Assembly (NCBI RefSeq): GCF_026016465.1
Contig: NZ_CP100390.1
Coordinates: forward strand, 1-64,000
DNA from: Alkalimarinus alittae
GTDB taxonomy: Bacteria > Pseudomonadota > Gammaproteobacteria > Pseudomonadales > Oleiphilaceae
Direction: 5' to 3'
DNA: 64,000 nt
Shown here: piece by piece, positions 31,276-40,000 of the stretch
How the letters are laid out: each line of letters opens with the position of its first letter
Position numbering within the stretch: position 1 is the first letter of the stretch
Made by a program: the position numbers and the translations under genes
The notes under the pieces: model-generated
The model's database searches: none
What the model was told of the DNA's origin: nothing
The model's input: the letters and a program-made list of their open reading frames with translations, nothing else

Positions 31276-31990
31276 GTGTTGCTAATGACGGGCTTTAGTC
31301 TGGGCTGTATAGCTATTACATTTTTGATTGTCACCCGTGATTTTGGTCATCTTCCAGTTGCTAGAGTGTTTCTTGCGCTTTTGATCGCCGCAAGTGCTTT
31401 TTTACTTAACAATGTTGTTTCTCAAGACTGGAAGTGGCTGACAGCAGATGTTATGACGATGTTGCCGGCCCTGTTCTGGTTGCTTTGCCAACTAGCGTTT
31501 GCTCGGCGTCCGCATTTGCTCTCTATTTTGGGGGGGGTTGGCGCTTTATAGTTTTATACTTCCTGCTATTACTCGGCCTTTTGGGGCTAGCGACCCTTTA
31601 TTAGGTGGACTTCATTATTGGGGGTGGAAGCTCCCTACGTATATTGAATATCTGATTATTTTACATGGAATGTGGGTGGTTATTGCCAATTGGTCAGATG
31701 ATTTGATTGAGTCAAGAAGAAAGCTGCGAGGAGCGTTACTAGCGATTGTAGGTGTTGCTGCATTGTGGATAACAATATCGCTAAATACCGGTTACGGCTC
31801 TATTTTGTGTTTGCCTGTCGTGGTGGGTGTGGCAGCCTTGATTGTTGCGAGTCTTTTACTGAAAGGGCGAACAGGTGTGCTGCTGGGACCCTCGAAAGCG
31901 GTGGAGGTAATTGATGTAGGTTACCGAACACTAAGCTCGTTTAATCGGGCGTTTAAAGAAATTTTAGAGCAAACCCCAACCACTTTATAG
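31276..31990 (+). pseudogene. Broken AraC-family regulator with N-terminal membrane domain
   Basis: Two overlapping frames (31276-31551 and 31499-31990) make one protein if a single G is removed from the G8 run at 31530-31537; the joined reading is then LLSILGGLALYSFILPAI. The product has about seven hydrophobic helices and ends GYRTLSSFNRAFKEILEQTPTTL, the very C-terminal part of an AraC HTH domain. The first helix-turn-helix and most of the DNA-binding domain are missing between LLLKGRTGVLLG and the GYRTLSS segment. It is thus both frameshifted and internally deleted, and cannot bind DNA normally. Confidence 0.8.
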
Positions 31991-32215
31991 ACAGAGCAAT
32001 CTAGTCAGTGAGCCGCTAAAATGTGATTGAGTTCACTGTACGATCCGGTAAAAATTTTGGCTAGAACCACTGCTTAATTTCAATATTATTGATTTTTATT
32101 TTATTACTTTTCAATCTTTTAGAAGAATTTTCCAGTGCTATTTTACGTATTGCTTAGTGTGGTTTTAAAAAATGCTTAGCGATATTTCAGTTCTGTACAT
32201 CGCCTTACATTGAGC

Positions 32216-32488
32216 CTTCTCCTGAGTTGTTTTTTACTGTGTCGCACTGTCTCTACTTGTCATGCTGTTGTGCCTTTACTACAAGGTGCAGATGATACCC
32301 GTGGCGCTATTTTTAAGCCGATAGGGCCAAAAGCGCGATTCTTAAATATGGATGACGATTATGGCGACACCATTGCTAATCAGCGTCATCGTATGCCTGA
32401 GCTAGGACGAAGTACGGTGCATACAGAAGGTGTATCTTTGCTGCAAGCTTGGATTAACAACTTGCCGGCGGCAAGCTACACACCTTAA
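32216..32488 (+). pseudogene. C-terminal fragment of a cytochrome-like secreted protein
   Basis: A short open frame encodes a C-terminus of the type that closes some diheme cytochrome/beta-helix proteins: MDDDYGDTIANQRHRMPELGRSTV followed by HTEGVSLLQAWINNLP. No heme CxxCH motif or signal peptide precedes it. The upstream residues look like random translation. It is most likely the surviving tail of a larger gene. Family assignment is from memory of this tail pattern only. Confidence 0.4.
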
Positions 32489-32546
32489 TCGATAGAAAGC
32501 ATAAAAACACTAGACGCTGACATTTGGCAGCTATTATGATGGCGTC

Positions 32547-33749
32547 ATGCAAAAGACCTTCGGCCAACTCAATCAACTACTCATTAACTATGCCGATATC
32601 TGGCGTGTATCGCCTTTTTCTACCCCAAAGCCGCTCTGGCTAGATCAATATCCCGCACTTCAAGAATGGCTACTAACGTTAACTGAAGATGAGGTAGACC
32701 GCCTACAAGGTGATGATAGTTTGCTCTGTCAGCAAATAGCCCCTTACTTTCCGGTTGCTCAAGACATACGCTCGTTAATACAGTTTCCTTTTTGTGAGAG
32801 TAAAAAATCAATAGCAAGATCTTACGCCTGGCAGCGAGATGTCCCCGGTAGAAAGGCTGAGCAAATCGAAGCGTTTGCGGCTGCGACAGGTGAGGTCTCA
32901 AACCCGTTAATTGAGTGGTGCTCGGGTAAGTTGCATTTAGGGCGTTATTTGGCAGAGCAGTTTAATGTACCTGTATTGGGGTTAGAGATTAATAACAGCT
33001 TAGTGCAGCAGGCCAACCAGCTGGCACAACGCATGAATAGTGACGCCAGAGTAGAGCAGTGCGATGTATTAAGTGAGGGTGCGGTGAGCCGATTGAATGA
33101 TCAGCACCACGCCATCGCATTACATGCCTGTGGCGGGTTGCATGTTAGTTTATTAGAGGGGTGTGTTGAGCAGCGCGTGAAGCGCATCACCTTTGCACCT
33201 TGCTGTTATCATCGTTTTAATCAGCGCGCAATTTATCAACCGATGTCAGTAATCGCTAAAAATAGCGCGTTAACACTTGATGGTGATGACTTGCGAAGTG
33301 CCGTAAGGCAGAGCAACACCGCTGCCGAGCGAGAGCGAGTGAAAAGAAAAAAACTACAGCGCTGGCGGTTGGGGTTTGACTTATTACAGCGGGACGTTAG
33401 AGCTGTTGACGAATACCTGCCGGTTCCGTCGTTGTCGGTGAAACTATTGGATGGGACGTTTCGTGATTTTTGCCTGCATGTGGCTGATATAAAAGGGCTA
33501 ACGATTTCAAAGGATCTCGATTTTGAAGAGTATGAGGTAAGCGGCGAAAAGCGCTTTTATGAATACTCTCGATATGAGCTAGTTCGAATGACCTTTCGAC
33601 GAGCACTTGAATGCTGGTTGGTGCTAGACCGAGTGATGTATTTGGAAGAGCATGGGTATCGTTGTTCTATTTCTCAATTTTGCGATGCAGCGTTAACGCC
33701 TCGAAACGTGCTTATTGATGCTTTTCGACATGGCGAGAATAAGCACTAG
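32547..33749 (+). CDS. SAM-dependent methyltransferase, Methyltransf_32-like
   Basis: This 400-residue protein has a central methyltransferase core. LIEWCSGKLHLGRYLAEQF is the SAM loop, VLGLEIN the acidic strand end, and AIALHACGGLHVSLL and FAPCCYHRF are the conserved downstream motifs. The same WCxGKGHLGR / HACGDLH / PCCYH pattern occurs in METTL25/RRNAD1-like and GSTCD-related proteins. Helical N- and C-terminal extensions surround it. The substrate is unknown, with RNA or protein both possible. It is flanked on the left by decayed genes and on the right by the flotillin cluster. Confidence 0.75.
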   Translation: MQKTFGQLNQLLINYADIWRVSPFSTPKPLWLDQYPALQEWLLTLTEDEVDRLQGDDSLLCQQIAPYFPVAQDIRSLIQFPFCESKKSIARSYAWQRDVPGRKAEQIEAFAAATGEVSNPLIEWCSGKLHLGRYLAEQFNVPVLGLEINNSLVQQANQLAQRMNSDARVEQCDVLSEGAVSRLNDQHHAIALHACGGLHVSLLEGCVEQRVKRITFAPCCYHRFNQRAIYQPMSVIAKNSALTLDGDDLRSAVRQSNTAAERERVKRKKLQRWRLGFDLLQRDVRAVDEYLPVPSLSVKLLDGTFRDFCLHVADIKGLTISKDLDFEEYEVSGEKRFYEYSRYELVRMTFRRALECWLVLDRVMYLEEHGYRCSISQFCDAALTPRNVLIDAFRHGENKH

Positions 33750-33958
33750 ACGCCATTATTGCTCGGCAAGATAAAAAGCCGCTAGGCCATTAAAGTCTTG
33801 AAAAGGGTAGCCGCTCGTCACTCCGGTTTAAAATTAAAAAAATGCGTACGGGAGCTAATTTTTGGATCGTTTAAAGAGAAAGAGTAACTAAATGCTGTTA
33901 ATATGAGTACTCGCGATTGAGCTAAGTGTTGATCAGAAAAGATACAGGGAGGTAATGG

Positions 33959-34645
33959 ATGTTTGCGATATTATTAAGCGATAAAATGGACCCGTTCTAC
34001 CAGAACATTGCGTCTTTCCCCACCGCTTTTTTTACCTTCTTTTTAGTGATCTGTTTGCTCTACTGGCTAGTTGCCGTACTCGGGTTAATTGATCTTGATG
34101 TCTTAGATTTCGATATTCCCGACCCTGACGGCCAGTTAGGGGTTAATCAAACAGATTTAAGCACGCCCGATATGTTAGCAGGCCTAATGCTGAAATTAGG
34201 GCTTTACGGTGTGCCGGTGACGATCATCGTTTCATTTATTGCTTTGTTTGGTTGGTTTACGTGCTACTTTGTTGTTCATTTTCTTTTTGGGTTTATACCA
34301 GATGGTTTTTTGCGTTACTTAGCTGGACTGCCCGTTTTACTAGTAACGCTCTATTTCTCGACGATGCTGACAGCTTACACAATTAGACCCATTCGCCCGC
34401 TGTTTAAAAAAGCGAGTCAGAATACGGTGACAGAAGTACTAGGACGAACCGCCATTGTGCGTACATCTAAAGTAAATAATAGTTTTGGCGAAGTGTTCCT
34501 TGCAGATGGTGGCGCAGGGCTCATATTGAAGGCGCGATCGACTGGCGATGAAGTATTCAACAAAGGTGATCGAGTGGTGTTATTGGAATACATGGAGGTA
34601 GAAAATGTTTATCGTGTTATATCAGAAAAGGAATTTTTGAATTGA
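33959..34645 (+). CDS. YqiJ-like OB-fold inner-membrane protein
   Basis: This 228-residue protein has three or four membrane helices (about 20-42, 80-108, 112-135) followed by a C-terminal soluble beta-barrel of the OB/NfeD type (VTEVLGRTAIVRTSKVNNSFGEVFL to VVLLEYMEVENVYRVI). This is the layout of E. coli YqiJ, which is encoded with the flotillin YqiK and belongs to the NfeD-like partners of SPFH proteins. AGGGAGG at 33946-33952 supports ATG 33959. It opens the flotillin-ATPase-rhomboid-nuclease cluster. Confidence 0.82.
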   Translation: MFAILLSDKMDPFYQNIASFPTAFFTFFLVICLLYWLVAVLGLIDLDVLDFDIPDPDGQLGVNQTDLSTPDMLAGLMLKLGLYGVPVTIIVSFIALFGWFTCYFVVHFLFGFIPDGFLRYLAGLPVLLVTLYFSTMLTAYTIRPIRPLFKKASQNTVTEVLGRTAIVRTSKVNNSFGEVFLADGGAGLILKARSTGDEVFNKGDRVVLLEYMEVENVYRVISEKEFLN

Positions 34646-34664
34646 ACCGTGCTTGCTCTAAATT

Positions 34665-34700
34665 CGCCAAAGGGGTCACCTCCGCTTTGGCGAGGATGAC
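34665..34700. repeat. Variant dispersed palindrome between yqiJ-like and yqiK-like genes
   Basis: CGCCAAAG (34665-34672) and CTTTGGCG (34685-34692) flank a 12-nt loop and are followed by AGGATGAC. This is a divergent relative of the CCCGC-GAAG-GCGGG elements, which also end in GATGAC/AATGAC. Confidence 0.5.
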
Positions 34701-34790
34701 AACTCAGTGTAAGCACAGATTATTACTAAACTAGATTCAATTTTATTAATGAGCGTCACACAAAATTTTAAAGAAAATGGAGTAATTTAA

Positions 34791-36803
34791 ATGGCAGATT
34801 TGTCTGTATTAATGCCTATCGCTGTAGGTATAGGTATATTTTTCGCAATATTAATGGGACTTGCCGCTTTATTTAAAGCCTTCTATATCAAGGTTGCCCA
34901 GGGAACGGCGTTGATTGTTAACGATATGAGCTCTAAGCCTAAAGTGCATTTTACCGGCGCATTGGTTTATCCCATCATTTACAAAAAAGAGATGATGAAA
35001 ATCTCGTTAATCACCCTAGAGGTTGATCGCCGAGGTAAAGATGGACTGATTTGCTTAGACAATATGCGAGCCGATATCACGGTTGCGTTTTATTTGCGGG
35101 TTAATGAAACCGCCGACGATGTATTGCGCGTCGCCAAGTCCATTGGTGCTGATCGCGCATCTGATAAAGATGCCGTATATGAACTGTTTGCAGCCAAGTT
35201 CTCAGAAGCACTAAAAACAGTCGGTAAGCAGATCGAGTTTGTTCAGTTATTTGAAAACCGTCTGCAGTTTCGTGAAAAAATTATTGAAGTGATTGGCGAT
35301 GACCTGAATGGCTATGTACTAGAAGATGTGGCGATTGATTATCTAGAGCAGACGCCAAAAAGTGCGCTAGACCCTAGTAATATTCTTGATTCAGAAGGTA
35401 TTAAAAAGATTACCCAGCTGACCGCTAACCAGAATGTAATCACAAACGACCTAGAGCAAAACGAAGCGCTCGCTATTAAGAAAAAGAATGTTGAAACCCG
35501 CGAAGCGATGCTTGAATTAGAGCGCCAACAAGCGGATGCAGAAGCGAAGCAAGAGCGTGAAGTGGCTACGATTAGAGCGCGTGAAGAAGCCGAAACACTT
35601 AAAGTTCAAGAAGAAGAACGTAAGAAGTATGAAGCGACCCGTATTCAGGTCGAGCAAGACTTAGCCGTTCAAACTGAAAATCAGCAACGCGAAATAGAAG
35701 TGGCTGAACAGAACCGTCAGCGTGCAGTGGCTATTGAGCAAGAGAAAGTGACTCGCGCAAGAGATTTAGAAATCGTCTCTCGTGAACGTGAAGTTGAGCT
35801 ACAGAAAATTGAAGCTGAAAAAGCAGTAGAAGTTGAGAAAAAAGAAATCGCTAACGTGATTCGAGAGCGTGTCGTTGTTGATAAAACGGTGGCTATTGAA
35901 GAAGAGCGTATTAAAGAAGTACGTGAAGTCTCTGAAGCAGATCGAGCTAAGCAAGTACAGGTCTTAGCCGCAGAAGCACAGGCTGATGAAGAGAAAGTGA
36001 AACAGGTTAAAGCAGCAGAAGCAGAAGATCTTTCAGCGAAGCACAAAGCCTCTGAAATTACGATTATGGCACAGGCAAACCTTGAAGCATCAGCTAAAGA
36101 AGCTGACGCCAAGAAAAAGCTTGCGGAAGGTATACAAGCAGAAGAAGCCGCAAGCGGTTTAGCAGAAGCCAAAGTACAAGAAGCTAAAGCGGATGCACTT
36201 GAAAAAGAAGGCCTCGCAGAAGCGAACGTGGTTGCTGCAAGAGGCGAAGCAGAAGGTAAAGCGCTACGCGATAAAGGCTTGGCCGATGCAGAAGTGGTTG
36301 CCGCTAAGGGAGAGGCAGAAAGTAAAGCACTACGCGATACCGGCTTAGCCGACGCAGAAGTGATTGCCGCGAAAGGTAGCTCAGAAGCGAAAGCACAGAA
36401 AGAAGTGGGTATGGCGGGTGCAGACGTAACCCGTGAGCAATTTAAAGCAGAGGCTGATGGACTGGTTGAGAAGTTCGATGCAATGGGCTCAATGAGTGAT
36501 AAAGCACGTGATCACGAAGAGTTCCGTATGAGCCTTGAAACCGCCTTCAAAGAAGCGATTGCTTCTATCGAAGCAGGTAAAGAGATTGCTAAAGACAACG
36601 CAGATGTACTGTCTACCGCACTACAGAAAGCCAAAATCGATATTGTGGGCGGCGAAGAGCACTTCTTTGATACGTTTGCCAAGTCATTGTCATTAGGTAA
36701 GGCGATTGATGGCTTATCTACCAAGAGCAGCACGGTTAGTGCACTACTGGCGAAAGTAATGGATGGTCAGGGAAAGGGCTCAACGGTGGAAGAAGAGCGC
36801 TAG
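34791..36803 (+). CDS. YqiK-like flotillin (SPFH-domain protein) with tandem repeats
   Basis: This 670-residue protein has an N-terminal membrane helix (about 8-30), then an SPFH/band-7 domain to about residue 190 (RADITVAFYLRVNETADDVLRVAKSIG). A very long Glu/Ala-rich coiled coil makes up most of the rest. Residues of the form GLAxAxVVAAxGEAExKALRDx repeat three times in tandem, encoded by 66-bp units at 36210-36275, 36276-36341 and 36342-36407. Flotillins scaffold ordered membrane domains. It follows the YqiJ-like gene and precedes the giant ATPase, from which it is separated by 204 bp of dispersed repeats. Confidence 0.9.
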   Translation: MADLSVLMPIAVGIGIFFAILMGLAALFKAFYIKVAQGTALIVNDMSSKPKVHFTGALVYPIIYKKEMMKISLITLEVDRRGKDGLICLDNMRADITVAFYLRVNETADDVLRVAKSIGADRASDKDAVYELFAAKFSEALKTVGKQIEFVQLFENRLQFREKIIEVIGDDLNGYVLEDVAIDYLEQTPKSALDPSNILDSEGIKKITQLTANQNVITNDLEQNEALAIKKKNVETREAMLELERQQADAEAKQEREVATIRAREEAETLKVQEEERKKYEATRIQVEQDLAVQTENQQREIEVAEQNRQRAVAIEQEKVTRARDLEIVSREREVELQKIEAEKAVEVEKKEIANVIRERVVVDKTVAIEEERIKEVREVSEADRAKQVQVLAAEAQADEEKVKQVKAAEAEDLSAKHKASEITIMAQANLEASAKEADAKKKLAEGIQAEEAASGLAEAKVQEAKADALEKEGLAEANVVAARGEAEGKALRDKGLADAEVVAAKGEAESKALRDTGLADAEVIAAKGSSEAKAQKEVGMAGADVTREQFKAEADGLVEKFDAMGSMSDKARDHEEFRMSLETAFKEAIASIEAGKEIAKDNADVLSTALQKAKIDIVGGEEHFFDTFAKSLSLGKAIDGLSTKSSTVSALLAKVMDGQGKGSTVEEER

Positions 36804-36845
36804 TCTAAGATCTGGATAGATATTGTCTAGAATTACATTCTTGGT

Positions 36846-36975
36846 GTCACCCCCGCGAAGGCGGGGATCCATCGTTTTTTGAGAGCGGATTGTAAATGTT
36901 GTCTATGTCATCCTCGCGCAGGCGGGGGCCATCGCTCTTCATTATATGGATTCCCGCCGTTGCGGGAATGACTCA
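36846..36975. repeat. Three copies of the dispersed CCCGC-type palindrome
   Basis: Between the flotillin and ATPase genes lie three related hairpins: CCCCGC-GAAG-GCGGGG (36851-36866), a degenerate GTCATCCTCGC-GCAG-GCGGGGG copy (about 36907-36928), and ATTCCCGC-CGTT-GCGGGAAT (36950-36969) followed by GACTC. They share flanks with the copy after glmS. They may attenuate or stabilise the polycistronic message. Confidence 0.75.
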
Positions 36976-37007
36976 GAGGTTATGGTCATATGTAAAAGGA
37001 TCGAAAG

Positions 37008-40000
37008 ATGGCACAGCAGAACCAGTCTACCGGCGATAGCAATGTCGAAAACGCAGTGGCCGCCGGTGGTGCTTATGAGGTCATTCGTAAGCGTCTTTCT
37101 GAGCAAGGCAAAACGCTCAATCAACTCACCCGTCATTTAAACGAATCCAGACTCGAAGAGTTTGGCAGCTCAGACATGAGTGTGGTGTCACGGGTACGAG
37201 TGAGAACAGAAAATAACAGTGTTGCCCGCGATATGGTGCAGGTCGGTGACTACCTGTTGTTTGGGTATAATGTTTTTTTGGGGCTTAAAAAAGAGACCAA
37301 AATTGAAGATGTATTTTCGCTTTTTCGCCTTAAAAATGAAGGCGATCACTACGACCTTGAACCCGCAGACGACGAACCTAGTTTTTTAACACAAGCCTCG
37401 TTTGTTAGTGACTTTGACGAACTCTACCGCTATTACAAGCATACTCGGCTCGTAGAGCTGAGTGTGAAAAATGGCAAACTATTGGCAGGTTTTCAGATTG
37501 GTGAACGGTTAGAAGATCTTCGCGTTTTCCGCTGGTCTGTGTCTGCAGACGGTAAAGATGTTCAGTACATTGATAGCCGTGGTGAGCGGGATATTCAGCT
37601 ACCCCCTGCTTACGACTTTGAGTGGACGGGCACCACTCGTGAAGACTCGGTTAATGGCCGTCATCCTCATATTAATATTCTGGATAAAGTATTTGTTGAG
37701 ACTGTAGGCGGTGATTTAACCGTTAAGATTGAAAACAATACTGAAGACGGTTTAGGTATCTATCGCGAGCCTGTCGAAGACGATACCCAATCTATTGATG
37801 ATGCAGACTATTTTTATGCCGAACTGGGCGGTTTAATTCTGCTCAAAATAAAGCCCTATCGTGAAGAAACTTGGCGTCATCTTATTTTTAATACGATGAC
37901 AGAAGAAGTGCTTCGAATTGATGCGATTGGTCAGTCTTGTGTTCAGTTGCCCGAAGATCACGGCGTGATATTCCCTGGCGGCTATTATTTGCAGACCGGC
38001 GAATATAAAACCTTTGAGCAAGATAGCGTTAATAGCGAAAGCGGTGGTTTAAAGTTTAAGCAAATGATTCGCTCGCCCAATGGCGAAGATGTGCTGTATG
38101 TCTTCTATGAACCAGAAGAGGGCGTGGTTGGTTTATTTGCCTATAACCTCATTAGTAAAGAACTACAGAACCCTATATATGGGCACGGTTATGCGCTTTC
38201 AGACGCGGGTAAGCTGGTGGTGTTTTCTGCTGAAAGTGAGCCTACGCGCATTCATCCTATGCAGATTTGGCAGACTCCGTTTGTGAGTCAGGAGTTTGCT
38301 AGCAAAGCGGAAGTCAGTCAGTCGTTTTTTGGCCGTATTGGCAATGCAGCCTTGGTGCGAGGTGTGTCTGACCTGTATAGCGTTTGCCGTTTAATCGACA
38401 ATCAATCGGTTTCTTCAAAAGTGTATGAAGAGCTCAGCAAAACCGCTGCTAAGATCTTTGATGCTCATTATTGGATAGCAGACTATAACGCAGCAGAGCA
38501 ACCCTCTGTTGAGTCAATACTCAAAGAAATCACCCAAACATCAGAGTTGGTGATTGATGAGTTTGAAAAAGTAGAAAGTATTCGTCGGCAGTCACAGCAA
38601 TCCATGACCGAAGCCGAAGCTGCACAAAATGATATTTTACTCTCCATTCGCCCTGAAAACTGGGAGATAGCAGAAGAGTATGTTCAAGCGCTTGATCGTT
38701 TACGTCATCAACGCGGCCACCTAGCGACCATTAAAGAACTTCGTTACATTGACCTTGAGCGCATTGCCGCCTTGGACGAACAACTGGTTGAGGCGCAGGC
38801 TCAATTAAGCGAGCAGACGGTTACGTTTCTGTCGAATGAGGAAGCATTAACCCCTTATTTGGCAAAAATAGATGAGCTGAACAAAGAGGTTGATGAAGCT
38901 GAAACCATCGCCTCATTAACACCACTAATCGAAACGATAGAGTCAACGGCGTCTGGGTTAGATCTATTATCTGAACTGATGGCTAGCCTTAAAGTGGATG
39001 ATGCAACGGTTCGCACGCGCATCATTGATTCCATTTCAGAAGTCTACTCAAAGCTTAATCAAAGCAAAGCCACGGCGCGCCATAAGCAGAAGAACTTAGG
39101 TTCAGAAGAGGCTATTGCTCAGTTTGGCGCTCAGTTTAAGTTGTTTTCTCAAAGCATCACTAATGCATTGGGCATGGCGAACACACCTGAGCGTTGCGAT
39201 GAACAGCTATCGCGCTTGTTGGTTCAGTTAGAAGAACTTGAAAGCCAGTTTAGCGAATATGACCAGTTCCTCTCGGATATTATGGCTAAGCGAGAGGAAA
39301 TTTATGAGTCGTTTGAGTCACATAAGCAGCAACTATTGGATGAACGACAGCGTAAAGCCCAGTCAGTCACCGATGCTGCAGACCGAATCTTAGCAAGTAT
39401 TGAACGCCGTTCGCTAAAATTTACCGAAGCGGATGAGCTGAACACTTATTTTGCGTCTGATGCGTTGGTGCTTAAAACCAGAGAAATGGTCGAGCGACTG
39501 CGAGCGCTAGATAGTGCGGTTAAAGCAGACGATGTAGAGTCGCGTTTTAAATCCATCAAAGAGCAAGCGCTACGTTCACTCAGAGATAAGACCGATATTT
39601 ACGAAGAAGGCGGTAAGGTCATTAAGCTGGGCCCACGCCATAAGTTTAGCGTGAATACCCAAGCGCTTGATCTCACCATCTTGCCTCGTAATGGCGAATT
39701 GAATGTTCACCTGACGGGGACCGACTTTTTTGAACCGCTGACGCGCCCAGAGTTACTCAAGCTACGCCCTTATTGGGATATGACTCAAGAGTCTGAAACA
39801 CCTTCGGTTTACCGAGCTGAATATTTAGCCTCGCTCATGCTGCAAGCTGCTGATAAAGACGCGCATGAACTGAGTCATGACCTTTTGCGTGAGGCCTTGT
39901 TAGATCAAGATCAATTACTTAAATTGGTCAGAGATTTTGCTACGCCACGCTATAAAGAAGGCTATCAAAAAGGGATTCATGATCATGATGCAGTATTGCT

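Noticed and set aside
35717-36172. 151-residue open frame on the minus strand inside the flotillin gene
   Set aside because: It is the antisense shadow of the Glu/Ala-rich coiled coil, giving a Ser/Ala-rich translation with no ribosome site.
36804-37007. CRISPR-like array in the repeat-rich gap
   Set aside because: Three palindromic copies differ in sequence and spacing, and no cas genes are present. They are dispersed hairpin elements.
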